Below are positions 10,976 to 23,808 of a stretch of DNA of 64,000 nt, in pieces. Each line of letters starts with the position of its first letter. Within the stretch, counting starts at the first letter, position 1. Below the pieces are notes generated by a model. The model was given only the letters and a program-made list of their open reading frames with translations. It had not been told where the DNA came from and ran no database searches. The DNA is from Morella rubra (taxonomy: Eukaryota > Streptophyta > Magnoliopsida > Fagales > Myricaceae), in assembly GCA_003952965.2 (NCBI GenBank), contig CM025854.1, positions 26,623,018-26,687,017 of the forward strand, in the 5' to 3' direction. A program made the position numbers and the translations under genes.

Positions 10976-12629
10976 ATTTTCTTTTGAAACTAGTCAAGAG
11001 CCATAAAATCCTTTCTTTTAAATACATCCAGTCCTTATTGGGTTTAACAATGAATAAAAATAACTTAATTGTATAAGTTGTTGGACTTGTCTATTAACAG
11101 CATGTGGTACGTGTTAGGTTGACCGAGTCTCATGCATGAATATCATGAAATGAACACTTAGGTCTTTCTACGGAAGCTTAGACCTGGTCACTTATGGATT
11201 AAGAAAAGTTACTGTGAATTTAGGTTGCTTTATTTTATATGCATTTTATATGACAATTGGTCCATGAAATCTATTGCTCATTGTGAGTTAAGTGATTTTT
11301 AATAAAGCATATGATACATGTTGTATCATCTTGTCATGAGTCATGTCATGGGTGTGGGATATCTAATAATGAAATGACAGAAATGGAAATGAAACCCATA
11401 CCCAGAGGTAATCCGATGACAGGGTGACGGTACCGATCACAGTGGGATAGTGCAAGCCGCCACTGAAAGGATAGTGGTTGGTATCCCTGGCGTGAAACAA
11501 TATATGCTTGATAGGGTCCTGGTGCGGGGCACGGACAGTCCCAGAGGAGAGGAGGGACGCACAACCCTGACTCTAGGGGTTAAACAAAGCGATGAAAGGA
11601 CACCTCGACAGACAGAAAGATGAAAGAAAGAAAGAAAGTACAGTGACCAGGAAACAGATACATCATTCCTGCATTGCATCATTTTCCTATTTAGTGTTAT
11701 TGATACTTATAGATTATTTTGATTATTCATGCTTATCTGTTTTGTGTGGCATATTCTTTTTTCCCCTTTACTGAGTCAATATGACTCACTCTTTTATGGT
11801 TTAATCTCTTGTATGTACTGTCGTGGACATCGGACATATCAGATACTGACATTTATGAGCGAGCAGACTTTGGATGTTGATCCCTACATAGTAGTGGTTA
11901 AATTATGGACTTATGTCACCGAATCTTTTGAGGTATTCGTGGGGTACGAGCCCCAATGGTACCTCAAGGATCCACTTGCATCTCCAGTTCCTCGAATTGA
12001 GGATTTTGGTTTGGTCGATGTTGATCCGGCTCTTCTGCATGTTGTCCCTCCTCCACCGGTGCCACCGGTGGAGGGCAATGGGATAATGAGATTATCGACC
12101 TAACCTCCGACACTGAGTCGGAGATTGACTAGACATTAGTGGTAGTCATTTTTTTATTTTAGTTCCTGTTACTGTTAGCCGGTTTCATGGATGTGGTAGG
12201 ACAGAAAGTTGTAGACAACTTCCGCTTTTGTATTTATTATCTCGTTACTTTTGTATCTTCGTAAAGTGTTTTTGTTCTTTGTAAAGTGCTACCAGTATAA
12301 AAAAAAATCAATATGTATGTGTAATTTCTTTTATTCTGTCCCTCCTTACGCCACAACCTACTTTCAATTTTTTTAACTGTAATTTTGACATCTCCTTAAT
12401 TAATCCATTTTATTTTCCCTGTTTAATTCAATGTGACTTGTTTGTTAAATCCATGAAAGCTATTATTTTTCCTTCGTTAATATACTTATACATTTCAAGA
12501 CAATGTTTCCGCCAAGCTTGTTTTTAAAGCCAATTATCAGATAATTCGTGCCGTAATTCCTGCTTGTGTACATTCTATTACGATAAGAGAGCCTAGAGGG
12601 TAAGTACTGACATAGGGTGTGACAAGCTG

Positions 12630-14379
12630 AATAGGGAGAAGTGCGTTAATTAAGCTACGACTTTTATAAGTACGAATTTTATTAGAATATTTAATCAAAA
12701 ATTAAAAGCTACGACTTTTATAAGTACTAATCGTCCTAATTAAAGTTATTCTAAAGAACGTAGTGAATCTCTCACTTTAAACTCCGGGTATTAGTCCTAA
12801 TAGCCTTTCTGGGCCAAACTTTCCTGTGTAATATTTATGGTCATGAGCTTCTGCAGAATCTGCGCGCACTAGCGTACAACTTATCCAATTGACTAATTCA
12901 GAACTTTGACTATCCATCTTCCAATAACACGGACGTTGTTTAACCTCTAAATAAGGTTCAACTTGAGTTGCTCCAGCTGTGATAGGGTAAAAACGGAGCA
13001 ATATTGGCTTCCCCAACAATAATGCATGTCAGTCTTATATAAATAGTTGACTTTGTCCTCGTTTGGATTTGGGGTCAATATTAAAAGCAAATTAACTGGG
13101 TGTTTTTATTATGCTTAAATCATCGCGTAAACTTAGGTAATGGCAGTCCTTTTCTTCTTTCTTTCTGAACCATGCTCCTTTTCCTCCTTCGGTCTGACTC
13201 CGACTCTTCCCACTTCTATGTACGTAGAAGAAGCCCCAAAACTACTTAAACTTGAGCTCCTTTTGGGGGATCGGTGGATCATTTTGGCTGGAGCCTGGAC
13301 GACATTCACTGATCCTGCCACTTATGGTCGACTTTCTGAACACCTTTTGTATTTGTAACCGGGTGAACTCTTATGAGCTGCAAGCACAGGGTATACAACT
13401 GACTGTTCAACAGGAAAAGAGGCTTCTCTTGAATTTGTTTTTCCCTTCAAATATTTGAATCTAAAGCCCAGGGACCCAGTTCTCAGGCAATTACCTCGAG
13501 AGATAGCTCTCTCTTCAGCCCTTTGATTTTGATCTTCGTGTAAATTATACCTATCCTAGACCACTCCTATGCGACAATTTTGCCTACCGAGTTAGGTGGC
13601 ATCCACCAAAACCAATACGTTTTGATCTCAACTTTTGTAGACCAGTTATTATTGTAAATAAAAAAGGACTTAAAGAATTTGTTTTGCTGGGCTCAACTAG
13701 GGTCTATATATTTCATCAGCAAGCAAGAAAACGAAAAACCCGGATGCCATGCACTCGGAAGATTACAAATTTGGTTACCTTCCAGCCGTTTTAATCAGAG
13801 AAGTCTTTCCTTGGTTTACCAAGCAAGTAAGCATGCTACTCATGACCTTTTAATAATCCATTTCTAACACAAAGACAGATGCGCGTTTAAGGGCACTCTA
13901 AGCATTTTGACCTGCAATATTAATGGTAGTGGGCATTTTACGCAACGAGATCAGCCCTCTTCCCCCCTATGACCTTTAGTGCCGTACGTCATACTTTGCT
14001 TAAAATTAGCCATTTCTCAGTTAAACTACGAAGCTTTATTTTGGTCGAATTTACTTTTAGGTTTCAATAAATATTGGATCAAAAAGGCGTAAAATCTTGG
14101 TAAACAAAACATAAGACCGACTTAAATCTTCCTTTTCATACATATTCCTTGTCGTAATTATCTAGAAAGCCATACATATAAACGCATAGGGTAACACTAG
14201 TGGCTACCCTGGCCTGCAAGCAGAACTGCAGAAACAAGCAATTAAGATAGTACAAACCAATGAAGAGAGAGTACTTACCATTGCTTGAGTACCAAGTGTT
14301 TAAACCGGCTTTTGAGCAATTTATATGACGACCAAATCTCTTTCATCCTCATGTGCTTTGGCGTCTCTGTGTGATTATC
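12630..14379. repeat. Unit B upstream region of GT14 copy 2
   Basis: Homology to unit A resumes after the LTR-like element (12630-12930 and about 13540-14379). A stretch of about 600 bp at 12930-13540 has no counterpart in unit A, which carries a LINE tail there instead. Open frames at 13140-13458 have no recognisable domain. The region just before the GT14 gene (14160-14379) is close to 2150-2367, with a TATA-like tacatataaacg at about 14173. Confidence 0.6.
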
Positions 14380-15974
14380 ATGGGGAACCGGAGACGACAG
14401 TTTCAATGGTTTTCCCTGCATCCCTTCTCTTTCAACTCGCACTCACAAGTAGACCCCCTCCTTCGTGTTCTGTGCTTTGTTTTTGGTTTGTCCTTCGGGT
14501 TCGTGGTCTGTTTGTACCTCAAAAGCTTCTCATTGAATTTAGAAGCCTTCGCATTTCTTAGTAATCCACAAGAACTATCATCTCCACCTCAAGCACCACT
14601 TAGAGCAACGTCAAAACCAGAAATATTACGGCTTTCTCCACCACCACTATTGCTGTCACTATCGCCCCCGCCAACACTGCTTCCTTCACCGACCCCATTA
14701 GCATTGCTATCACCACCGCCTCCAATTATGCCGTCGCCTTCACCACCACCACCAATATTATCTTCACCGTCAATTTTAGTCGCGCTATCAAACGAGACAG
14801 CCAACCATACTATTGTTTCACTGAAAGAGCAAGGCTCTCTTGCTCATAATATGAGTGACGAGGAGCTATTCTTGAGAGCATCAACGGTTTCATCGGAAGA
14901 ACTCCTCCGAAGGAATATCGTCCCAAAGGTGGCTTTCATGTTCTTGACAAAAGGGCCTCTGCCGTTGGCTCCCTTGTGGGAGAAGTTTTTCCAAGGACAT
15001 GAAGGCTTTTACTCCATATATGTGCACATAGATCCTTCTTTCAATGAATCAGTGCCTGAAGATTCTGTCTTCTGTGGTAGAAGAATCCCTAGTCAGGTAA
15101 AGTGAATTTCTTCAAACACCAAAATTGTCCCTGAATCATTCTTCCTTTTAGGATGTTAAATGCAGCTGCGTTGACTTTGGAAGAAAAAGAACCGAAGGAA
15201 AGAATCCAACAAATGAGGAAAAAACCGACCTAATCGATCATACTCCACAAAAGAGAAGTATTTACATACCATGTTGCATGCTCAGATGAGCTACAAATTT
15301 TATGATCTTCATGAGTGCGTCATTTGTAATTGCAGCCTGTCTATTGGGGTACGGCTACAATGATTGACGCTGAGAGACGCCTCCTAGCGAATGCCCTGCT
15401 AGACTCCTCCAATCAAAGATTCGTATTGCTCTCAGAATCCTGCATTCCATTGTTCAACTTCACAACCATTTATAGCTACCTCATGGAGTCAAATTTAAGC
15501 TTCGTAGGCAGCTTTGACGACCCAAGAAGGGCAGGTCGTGGCCGATATAACCCCAAGATGTGGCCCATTATAAACATCACAGATTGGAGAAAAGGGTCTC
15601 AGTGGTTCGAAGTGCACCGTGACCTTGCCATTCATATTGTGTCTGACAGCAAGTACTACTCTGTGTTCAAAGAGTACTGTGGCCCGCCATGTTACATGGA
15701 TGAACATTATATTCCCACGCTTGTGAACATCTTGTACCCCAAATGGAATTCGAATCGCACTATTACATGGGTTGATTGGTCAAGGGGTGGCTCTCATCCT
15801 CGGAGATTCGGGTGGATTGATATTACCGATTGGTTTCTTAATCATACTCGATTTGAATCAACGTGCGACTATAACGGGAACACTACATCAACATGTTTCA
15901 TGTTTGCCAGAAAGTTTTTACCCAACACGTTGAAGCCCTTTTTACGGGTTGCTTATTCCTTGCTTGGTTTTTGA
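14380..15974 (+). CDS. GT14 family (core-2/I-branching-like) glycosyltransferase, copy 2
   Basis: Tandem paralogue of the gene at 2368. Exons are 14380-15096 and 15336-15974, joined in phase 0 across a 239-bp intron, giving 451 residues. Start ATG 14380 ([11 protein letters not shown]) matches the start of copy 1. The layout is the same: basic N-tail, one membrane anchor at about 28-47, Pro/Ser/Leu-rich stalk, catalytic domain. By my count exon 2 differs from copy 1 at 21 of 212 residues and keeps the [31 protein letters not shown] and FARKF blocks. The stalk is rearranged and less proline-rich. The intron carries about 75 bp not in copy 1. No stop or frameshift is seen, so both copies may be active. 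Confidence 0.9.
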
Positions 15975-17602
15975 TCCATAGAGTTGTTTGCTCAAATCTT
16001 AATAGTTTTCGAACACATTTAGTGTATTCCAATTGAAATGATCTGGTACCTCTCATCTGTAGTACTTGATACTTCCATGTTCAAATCTTGAAATTGTTTT
16101 CTGCTAAGATCTCGAATAGAGAGAAATTGTTCATACACGTTTGAATTCAGGGTGGCAAAGTGATCATCTGCCTATTTTCTTACTTGACATGGAGCACTTC
16201 TAGCGGTATTTCGGACCCTTATTGGGGTTCTCCTAATTTTGTTTAGCAGTATAGTTCAGGATAGATTCATATTTAGGATTTCTTTGTATTTCCTATATTA
16301 TGTATCTTACCTTCTAAGCGTGCGTTCTGGCATTATCAAGGAAGAAAATAAAACAATTCAGGGTGGCAAATTCTGCTTTTTTATTTTTGCCTTGTTCTGC
16401 GCTGCTTCTTACCTGAGTTATTTCCTATTTATTCTCAACTGACCAGCTTGGTCCTACGTTCAACTGTTGGATTAGGTTTACCTACGGGAAGGAAGACTCA
16501 CTGTCATGCTTAATGGGCTAGCCTTTGAACATAAGGCGTTCGACTTTGATTAATGGGCTTGTTGTACTCTTTGCACATAAGTCATTTCAAGTTGCTATTA
16601 ATGCTCAAAGAAGGATAGATGAAGACACCGTCGTCTTAATTCATGCTTAGAGAGAGAGAGTCTCCTGTCCCCTAGGCACCTCGTTTGGGACAATAGAGAG
16701 AGAGGGAGCCTGTTTCCTTTAGTTGTTTCAACTTTTTCCTCAGCATGGCGATGGTAACAAACAACGTCCTTGCAGTCTATGGTTTGGCAGCCCACTTTTT
16801 TAATCATAGCCCACGGTATTAAACCTGTGGTTTCTGCATTCTAACTATGCTTTTGTCTATTGGATGAACTCCAGAGACATTCACGTGCCCTAGATTCTTC
16901 CCCCAGGTCAAATTTTGGCACGTTCTTTGCCACCAAAACATAGACAAATGGTTGGGAGAGTTGGCAACAAGAGTTTAGAAACATAACAATATGGGGCCCT
17001 GCATGCCGGCCTGAGAAATAGCAGTCAATGTAAGCAAAAATGCATGGAGTTCAAGGGGGTGGTCGCTTGTCTCAAATCCTGCTATTGTGTTTGGATTTAA
17101 TCGCAAGAAAGTCTAATAATATAGCACAAGTAACGTCGTCTAGTCCAGGGTTTGACTAACATTACAAAAAGAGATCAGATCCATCTACCAGTACTGGCCA
17201 CTGGCCAGGTGATTTGCTTTTGTACTCCGAACCCCATGACCTGTCAGGTCGGCCATTAGAAAGCCCATGGGAGCAATCAGGTGGCAAAGATTGGTAAATC
17301 CACTAAACATCTTGCTCATGAGTCATGATAATTAAATACCCATGCACCCAAATGATATCTATCGATCGGTGTACTGGATCTAAACTTCATATACCTGCCT
17401 ACCAAACCATATATGTTGGAGGTGGTTTGCTTTTTCTTGTTTGGCTGGTTCGTCCGCTGATATTGAACCTTCTTAACCAAACTACAGCGAATCAAACACA
17501 ACCTCAAGAGAAATATGTATCGAGGCTTGCATGTTCGAAGGCGAAAATTTAAAGGTATTTCACAATTTCTAATAAGTAAATTAAATTATTTTTTCTACTC
17601 AA
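15975..17602. other. 3' flank of GT14 copy 2 and single-copy spacer
   Basis: 15975-16828 matches the flank of copy 1 (3897-5086), including the region around gatagatgaagacaccgtc. 16829-17602 has no counterpart in unit A and shows no gene, only AT-rich DNA ending at the target site of the copia element (ttaat, 17603-17607). Confidence 0.6.
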
Positions 17603-17607
17603 TTAAT

Positions 17608-17847
17608 TGTAAAGTTTGCAAAAGGAAGAAACAGAGTGTAACGAGATAGAGAGAGATTGAGAGTTGGTTAAATTTCTGTATATTCGACGTAAGTAATCTC
17701 GTGCATGTACAGAGTACAAGATATATAGCTAATACATGAGCTATGTATCCGAATAACAAAGAAACAGAAAAATAGCTATAACAAGCTTAAATATACTGCC
17801 AGCTCAGCTCGTAAGTTTACATAGTGAAAATAATTCTAACTTTAATA
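17608..17847 (-). repeat. Copia 3' LTR
   Basis: 240 bp, starting tgtaaagtttgc and ending aactttaata on the plus strand. Compared with the other LTR (23580-23803) it has two small extra segments and scattered substitutions, so the element is not recent. Confidence 0.9.
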
Positions 17848-17854
17848 CTCCCCC

Positions 17855-18364
17855 TCAAGATGAAGAGAAGATATTGTGTAAATTCATCTTGGACATGAGA
17901 AAATTGAATTGTTCAGAGCCCAAAGACTTCGTAAACAAGTCAGCTAACTGATGCTTCGACCGCACATGAAGGGTACGAATTAAACCAGCAAGAATTTTGT
18001 CTCTAATATGATGACAATCTAATTCGATATGCTTAGTTCGTTCATGGAATACTGGATTAGCTACAATGTGCATAGCAGCAAGATTATCACATAAAAGAAG
18101 AGCCGGCTGAGGATGAAGAATTTGAAAGTTAGCAAGAAGTAACTGTAGCCATGTTAACTCGCAACTTGTAGATGCCGTAGTCCTATACTCAACCTCAACT
18201 GAGGACGTGGATACAATAGTTTGCTTCTTGGACTTCCATGAAATCAATGAGTCATCGAGAAACGCACAAAATCCTGTAATGGACCGACGAGTGTCTACAC
18301 ATCCTGCCCAGTCAGAATCGGTGAAGGCCTTCAAATGCATAGAACTATCATCAAAATATAACAA
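17855..18364 (-). pseudogene. Copia RNase H domain
   Basis: The minus strand reads through the end of copia Pol: [10 protein letters not shown] (first catalytic Asp region), [35 protein letters not shown] text and [10 protein letters not shown] near the C-terminus. In the intact family the block is SSAEAEYRA; here it is altered. It is separated from the RT part by stops. Confidence 0.88.
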
Positions 18365-19669
18365 ACCTTGTCCAGGGGTCCCTTAAGATACCGAAGCACC
18401 CTATAGGCAGCACCAAAATGAATCTAATGTGGTTTGTCCATATGCTGACTAAGGACTTGCAAAGCATAGGAAATATCAGGCCTTGTGATTGTAAGGTAAA
18501 GAAGACGACCAATTAATCAACCATACACAGTAGGATCTGACAAAAGAGAACCTCCATCACAAGTAAGTTTTAGATTCTGTTCAATGGGAGTGCAAACTGG
18601 TTTAGCTCCAAGAAAACCAGTATCTGTCAAGATGTCAAGAGTGAACTTACGCTGACAAATAGAGAGACCAGTATCGGATCGAGCCACTTCTAATCCAAGG
18701 AAGTATTTGAGCTGGCCGAGGTCTTTAGTTCAAAATTTCTGGTCAATCACTGATTTGAAATCAGTAAGAAGAACTAAGTTATCACTGATAAGTATAATGT
18801 CATCCACATATACTAGAAGGGCAAGAAAAGAACCATCAACATTCTTGGTGAACATCGTGTAATTAGCCTTGGATTGTGTAAATCCATTAGCTAAGAGAAA
18901 CGCTGAAAATTTCAAAAACCGCTACCTTGATGCCTGCTTCAATCCATATAGAGATTTGTTCAACTTGCAAACTCGAAACTCCCCCTTTGTATCAAACCCC
19001 GAAGGTAACTTCATATAGATGTCTTCATGCAAATCTCCATAGAGAAAGGCATTATTGACATCCAATTGCTGAAGATGTCAATGCCTAGATGCTGCTATAG
19101 TAAGTAAAAGCTGAATTGAAATACCGGGAAAAAAGTCTCAAAATAGTCAAATCCCTCATTTTGAGTAAAACCCTTAGCAACTAGCCTATCTTTGTGTCTT
19201 CCAATGGAGCCATCGGCCTTAAACTTCAGCTTATATACCCACTGGAAATCAAGAGAAGTATGACTAGGAGGCAAAGAACAAATTTTCCAAATGTTATTCA
19301 ACTCTAATGTCTTAATCTCTTTTGCCATAGCAACCCTCCATTCTGGTGAGGAAAACAGCAGCTTTAAAAGAGCTAGCTCATGATGAGTGGTAATAGATAC
19401 GGCAAAGGCATGGTGAGATGCAGAGAGCTTGTCATAACTAAGGGATAAACTAATCGGATAAGCACTGCCAGCAAGGTGAGAACCAGAAGAGCTAGACAAA
19501 GAATCAACAGATGGTGTGACAGCAAAATTAAGAGCCAATTGGCAATGATAATCAGCCATATACTGTGGGGCTCTACGAATTCGAGAAGATTTTCTAGAAG
19601 GAACAATCGAAACAGTTTCTGTAAATTCTGTAGAAGGTATAGAATCTGGAGAGGGTATAGAATCTAAAG
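18365..19669 (-). pseudogene. Copia reverse transcriptase (RVT_2), broken
   Basis: From 19660 down the minus strand gives the RT entry region (SPEWRVAMAKEIKTLELN, WVYKLKFKADGSIGRHKDRL, LVAKGFTQNEGFDY). Further down, at 18730-18915, comes the catalytic YVDDIIL block. Stops and frameshifts lie between the pieces, so no continuous polymerase can be made. Confidence 0.88.
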
Positions 19670-20893
19670 TGTTGGATCGCAAGGTCGCAGCGGAAAGGAT
19701 CATTGAATCACAACAGCCTAAGCATTCTGCCTCCTTTAGATCCACGCACACAGTTTGAGAGAGATTTTAGAGAGAGAAACTCTCACGTGAAAAATGAATT
19801 CTTACTTTCTCAAATGAGTTTCTGAGCTATTTATAATGGCTGGCTCAGAACTCAACTATGCTATAGCGTGGATCTTTAGGGATCTTATATCTCGGCCGTA
19901 GGATCATCATGAAAAACTCTTTTTTATTAAACTCCTTTATATTCTATAATCCGAATTTATAGGCTTCTACAAATTATGATCATGTCTATTAACATATCAC
20001 AATTGACCCCCGAGATAATGAGATTGTTTTTGTGAAATCCCTTTTGCTAACAATTATACTTATTTATCCTTCCACCATACTATATTCCACATGAGCTAAT
20101 AGGACGAATAATATCACCGATTAAGTCCCTAGCTCATATAATTCTTAATTCTCAGTCTGTACCTAGTTGGACTTCCAAAATTTCCAAAATCATTTTCGCA
20201 AATATTTACTTATATATTAATAAGTAAAAACCGTGAAAACACTTTTCACAAAACAATATACAGACATAATGAATATACTGCCTCATCAAGAGACTGGTGG
20301 ATTCCATATTGAGCAATTATACAAATTCACTTACTATGCACAAGGCCCAACCTTATCTGAATATTTGATCTACGAAGATCATCACCAAATGATTCAGTCA
20401 AAGCACAAGCACACAACAAGCAAACCTGCATAACTCTCTCAGGTCTAAGGACAACATAAGCTAATTGTGCTGAATATCATTCTCTACATCAGTGATCGTT
20501 TCTAGAAGGTATTCATATTTGATCCGGTTCAGTGCATGTACTCTTACATTGCACCCACTCGTCTGCTTAAGGTCACCACCTCAATGACGGAGTCCATCAT
20601 TCTATTTATAGAGGCACAACGAGTGTAGACCTATTTGTACATTATCATGTATCTCGGTCTAGAACAAAGTGAGTCAACAAGGATCCGAAAAGTCATACTC
20701 TCCACCTCCGATTCATTAATCATTGGCCTGACTTTTCTACAATATTGCTCAACAATATGACATCTAATGTCATTATAATATGACCTTTTATGTCATTGCA
20801 ATTACCCAAAATAATATACAAGTGATTAAAGCAACAATAATAATTATCTCATAATTATGCAAAATGATTGGTTTTAAGAGCATACATCTAACA
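19670..20893. mobile_element. LTR-like insertion nested in the copia element
   Basis: This 1,224-bp block starts TGTTGGATCG, ends CATCTAACA and carries no coding domain. It interrupts the copia pol between the integrase C-terminal part and the RT entry part. TG...CA ends with matching inverted TGTTGGAT/ATCTAACA suggest a solo LTR. The five bases on each side (taaag and ataaa) do not match, so the duplication has decayed or the edges are off by a few bases. Confidence 0.65.
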
Positions 20894-22100
20894 ATAAAAA
20901 GGTGCAGTTGGGGATACATGTGGTGGAAGAGAGGATTGTGATGCATAATGTATATCGAGGAAAAATATGTGATGCAGGAAAAATAGGTATTGTGGGAGAG
21001 ATAGGTGATATAGGAGAATCAGTGGCATAAGGAAATGAGATAATGGGAGGCAAAGGAAAATTAGGTGTCTGAGATGTATGTGATGATGAAGTATTTGTTC
21101 TAGGAGGATCGGGTGATGAGTCAATGGTAGAATCTATAATGACATTAGGAATGACAACATGATCTGAGGTAATGGAAAACTCTTTGAATGGGAAATAATC
21201 TTCATAAAAAAGTACATTTTGGGAGACAGAAAATTTTCTGATGTAAAGATTATAAACTTTGTAACCTTTGATCCCATATGGATATCCCACAAAAACACAG
21301 GGGTTGGCTCGAGCATCAAACTTATGGCGATGTTTAGTAAGAGTAAAAACATAGCATAAACACCCAAAGGTACGAAGATGATGGTAATTTGGCTTAATGG
21401 AGAACAACAACTCAAAAGGGGATTTATTACCAAGCAAGGGGGAAGGTAATCTATTAATGAGATAAGCTGCTGAAAGAACACAATGAGACCAAAAAGAGCA
21501 TGGAAGATTGGATTGAAATCTTAGAGAACGGTCAACACCAAAAAGGTGTTGATGCTTACGTTCACTCTACCATTTTGCTGAGGGGTAGCAACACACGAGT
21601 GTTGATGGATAACACCCTTAGAATTGAAGAAATCAGGGAGATGAAACTTGGTTCCAAAGTTAGTCCGAATAACTTTGACCATGAAATTAAACTGAGTTTC
21701 CACAAGATGAAAAAATGACTTGATGTAATTTTGGATTTGACTTTTAGTTTGTAATAAGTAAACCCATGTACACCGAGTAAAGTCATCCGTAATAGTGAGA
21801 AAGAAACGAATTCCATTATGATCAGGAACTGAAAATGGTTCCCACAAGTCACAATGAATCTAATCAAAAGCACAAAAAAAAAATTAGTAACAGAAATAGG
21901 AAATGGCAGTTTACGTAGCTTAGCTATAGGGCAAATTGTACAGTGATGAAACATAGATGAAGTTATATCAGCAATACAATTACGAAATAAGGCCATTGGA
22001 GATAATGAAGGATGGCCTAACCTACAGTGCCACAAGGTAGTTGAGTTATTTGTAGTGACAGAAGCAACAACACATGATTTGGGAATAGTAGCAGAAAAAT
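20894..22100 (-). pseudogene. Copia GAG-pre-integrase and integrase
   Basis: On the minus strand 22035-21562 starts with WHCRLGHPS, the GAG-pre-integrase block. 21847-21521 has the integrase core (FFLTITDDFTRCTWVYLL, later TPQQNGRV). 21437-20894 has the C-terminal part ([27 protein letters not shown]). The frames are shifted relative to each other and broken by stops. Confidence 0.88.
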
Positions 22101-23579
22101 CTGAACTAAAAAGTTATAGACCGCTTAACTCCTTACCCAAACCAATCGTTGTCCAGGTGTGTAGGTCCTGAATAAACAAATGGTGATTAAGGCGAATGAT
22201 GCAACAAGGAATCTGTTGAAGCAAAGCACTAACAGATATGAGATTCAAAGAAAACGAGGGAACTACTAAGAAATTTGACAACAAAATATGAGAGGAAATA
22301 CGCACTGTTCCCATGTGAGTAACAAGTGCAACCTGATTGTTTAGCATTCGAACAGAAGAATGCACAATAGAGGTAATGGTAGTCAATAAAGATACGGAGC
22401 TGACTATATGGTCAGTGGCCCTGGTATTGAAATTTTGCAAAATTAGTAGCAGAATTGATATGACAAGAGTGAGTTGAGCCAGTATACTTGCCATGTTGAC
22501 CATAGAATTGGAAGGCAGATTAGGAACAAAGGTGTGTGAAGAAGAGGGAACAGTAGTAGCCGTAGGAGTGGGAAGAAGAGCCAACAACTGCTGACACTGA
22601 TCAAGTGTAAATGGCATAGGCAGGTTCGAAACAAAGGATGACAACATCTCAGATGAGACTTGATGTGCTGTGGAAGTAGGAAGTTTGACCCGAGGCTTGT
22701 ACCCTGGAGGATAGCGATGTAATTTGTAACATTTCTCAACCGTGTGTCTTGTAAGCCCACAGTGACTGCAAAGAGGCTGATCCTTCCTCTGAACAAAAGG
22801 TTTTCTAGGAACTTGATTGGCATAGTTCTGTGATCCTTGAGTTCTAGTAAAGAAAACACTAGTTTTCAGCAGAGGCAGGTTGCATAGAAAATGCAGCAAC
22901 ATCCCGTTGCCTTTCCTCTTGCACAACTAGAGAGAATACTTTATTGATAGACGGCAGAGGCTCTATCAACAAGATTTGACCACACACATGTCCATACAAG
23001 TCATTTAAGCCCATAAGGAACTGCATAATGCTCTCCTGATTATGCTCATCAGTTATGTGCTAAATTGCTCCACACTTGCAGACTGATCTATGCTTATAAT
23101 TCGATAACTCTTCCCACAAGGACTCCAGCTTAGTGAAATAAGCAGTACTGACAAAAGCTTGACATTGAGAGAGTGAGGAAATTGACTTTTGAATCTGATA
23201 GATTCTAGGTCCATTTGCTTGAGAGAATCGATCATTGAGATCCTTCCAAATTCCAGCAGCTATCTCTATACAGAACACTATTAGCGAGTTCTTTGTTGAT
23301 CGAATTCAATAACCAGGACGATACCATATCATTGCAGTGAATCCATGTTACAGATGTGGTAGATGAAGAATCCGTCAACAAAAACTAGCTTATTCTTTGC
23401 ACTTAGGGCCATGACCATGGATCTACGCCAGCTGGAAAAGTTGTCTCCATTGAGAGTTTGAGACACAAGAACAACATTCGGATTATCACCGTTATTAAGA
23501 GAGAATGGGCTAGATTGATACATCGGACTTGGTTAGAGAGGTGGGAGTTACGTCGGCCATTAGAGGCGCTCTGATACCA
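22101..23579 (-). pseudogene. Copia gag with CCHC knuckle and decayed protease
   Basis: The minus strand starts near 23523 with LNGDNFSSWRRSMVMAL, the usual gag N-terminus. Downstream (about 22720-22775) is a zinc knuckle C-SHC-GLTRH-TVEKC of the CCHC type. Further on, the protease motif expected as D-S/T-G-A followed by TDHI reads NTRATDHI, so the catalytic Asp is lost. Frames are interrupted around 22930-23050 and 23280. Confidence 0.85.
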
Positions 23580-23803
23580 TGTAAAGTTTGCAAAAGGAAG
23601 AAACAAGAGTGTAACGAGATAGAGAGAGATTGAGAGTTGGTTAAATTTCTGTGTATTCGATATAAGTAATCTCGTGAACAGAGTACAATATATATAGCTA
23701 ATACATGAGCTATGTAACCGAATAACAAAGAAACAGAAAATAGCCATAACAAGCTTAACGATACTGCCAGCTCAGCTCGTTGAAAATAATGCTAACTTTA
23801 ATA
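23580..23803 (-). repeat. Copia 5' LTR
   Basis: 224 bp, partner of 17608-17847. Bordered on the left by the tRNA primer site (plus strand gctctgataccat) and on the right by the ttaat duplication. Confidence 0.9.
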
Positions 23804-23808
23804 TTAAT

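Larger units (their letters stand above)
9111..12629. mobile_element. 3.5 kb solo-LTR-like element with 5-bp TSD
   Basis: The element at 9116-12624 (3,509 bp) begins TGTAACACC, ends GGTGTGACA, and is flanked by agctg at 9111-9115 and 12625-12629. Unit A has the single-copy site at 509-513. TG...CA ends plus a 5-bp duplication indicate an LTR. No gag, protease, RT or integrase is found inside, so it is a solo LTR of a large Ty3/gypsy-type element or a LARD-like element. It contains short tandem repeats at 9425-9520 and 10240-10970. Small open frames inside (such as 11729-12103) have no recognisable domain. Confidence 0.85.
17603..23808 (-). mobile_element. Decayed Ty1/copia LTR retrotransposon
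   Basis: Element 17608-23803 lies on the minus strand. LTRs are 17608-17847 and 23580-23803, and the 5-bp duplication ttaat occurs at 17603-17607 and 23804-23808. Next to the right LTR the minus strand reads TGGTATCAGAGC, the classic initiator-Met tRNA primer site; next to the left LTR is a purine tract (ttgagggggagt). Minus-strand order is gag with zinc knuckle, protease remnant, integrase, RT, RNase H, as in copia. Several stops and frameshifts and a nested insertion (19670-20893) make it non-autonomous. Confidence 0.93.

Noticed and set aside
11729-12103. Open frame of 124 codons inside the LTR-like element
   Set aside because: No recognisable domain, located in non-coding LTR-type sequence, and no paralogue to support it.
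13140-13458. Overlapping open frames upstream of GT14 copy 2
   Set aside because: No recognisable domain; present only in unit B; could be unidentified repeat DNA, so not called a gene.
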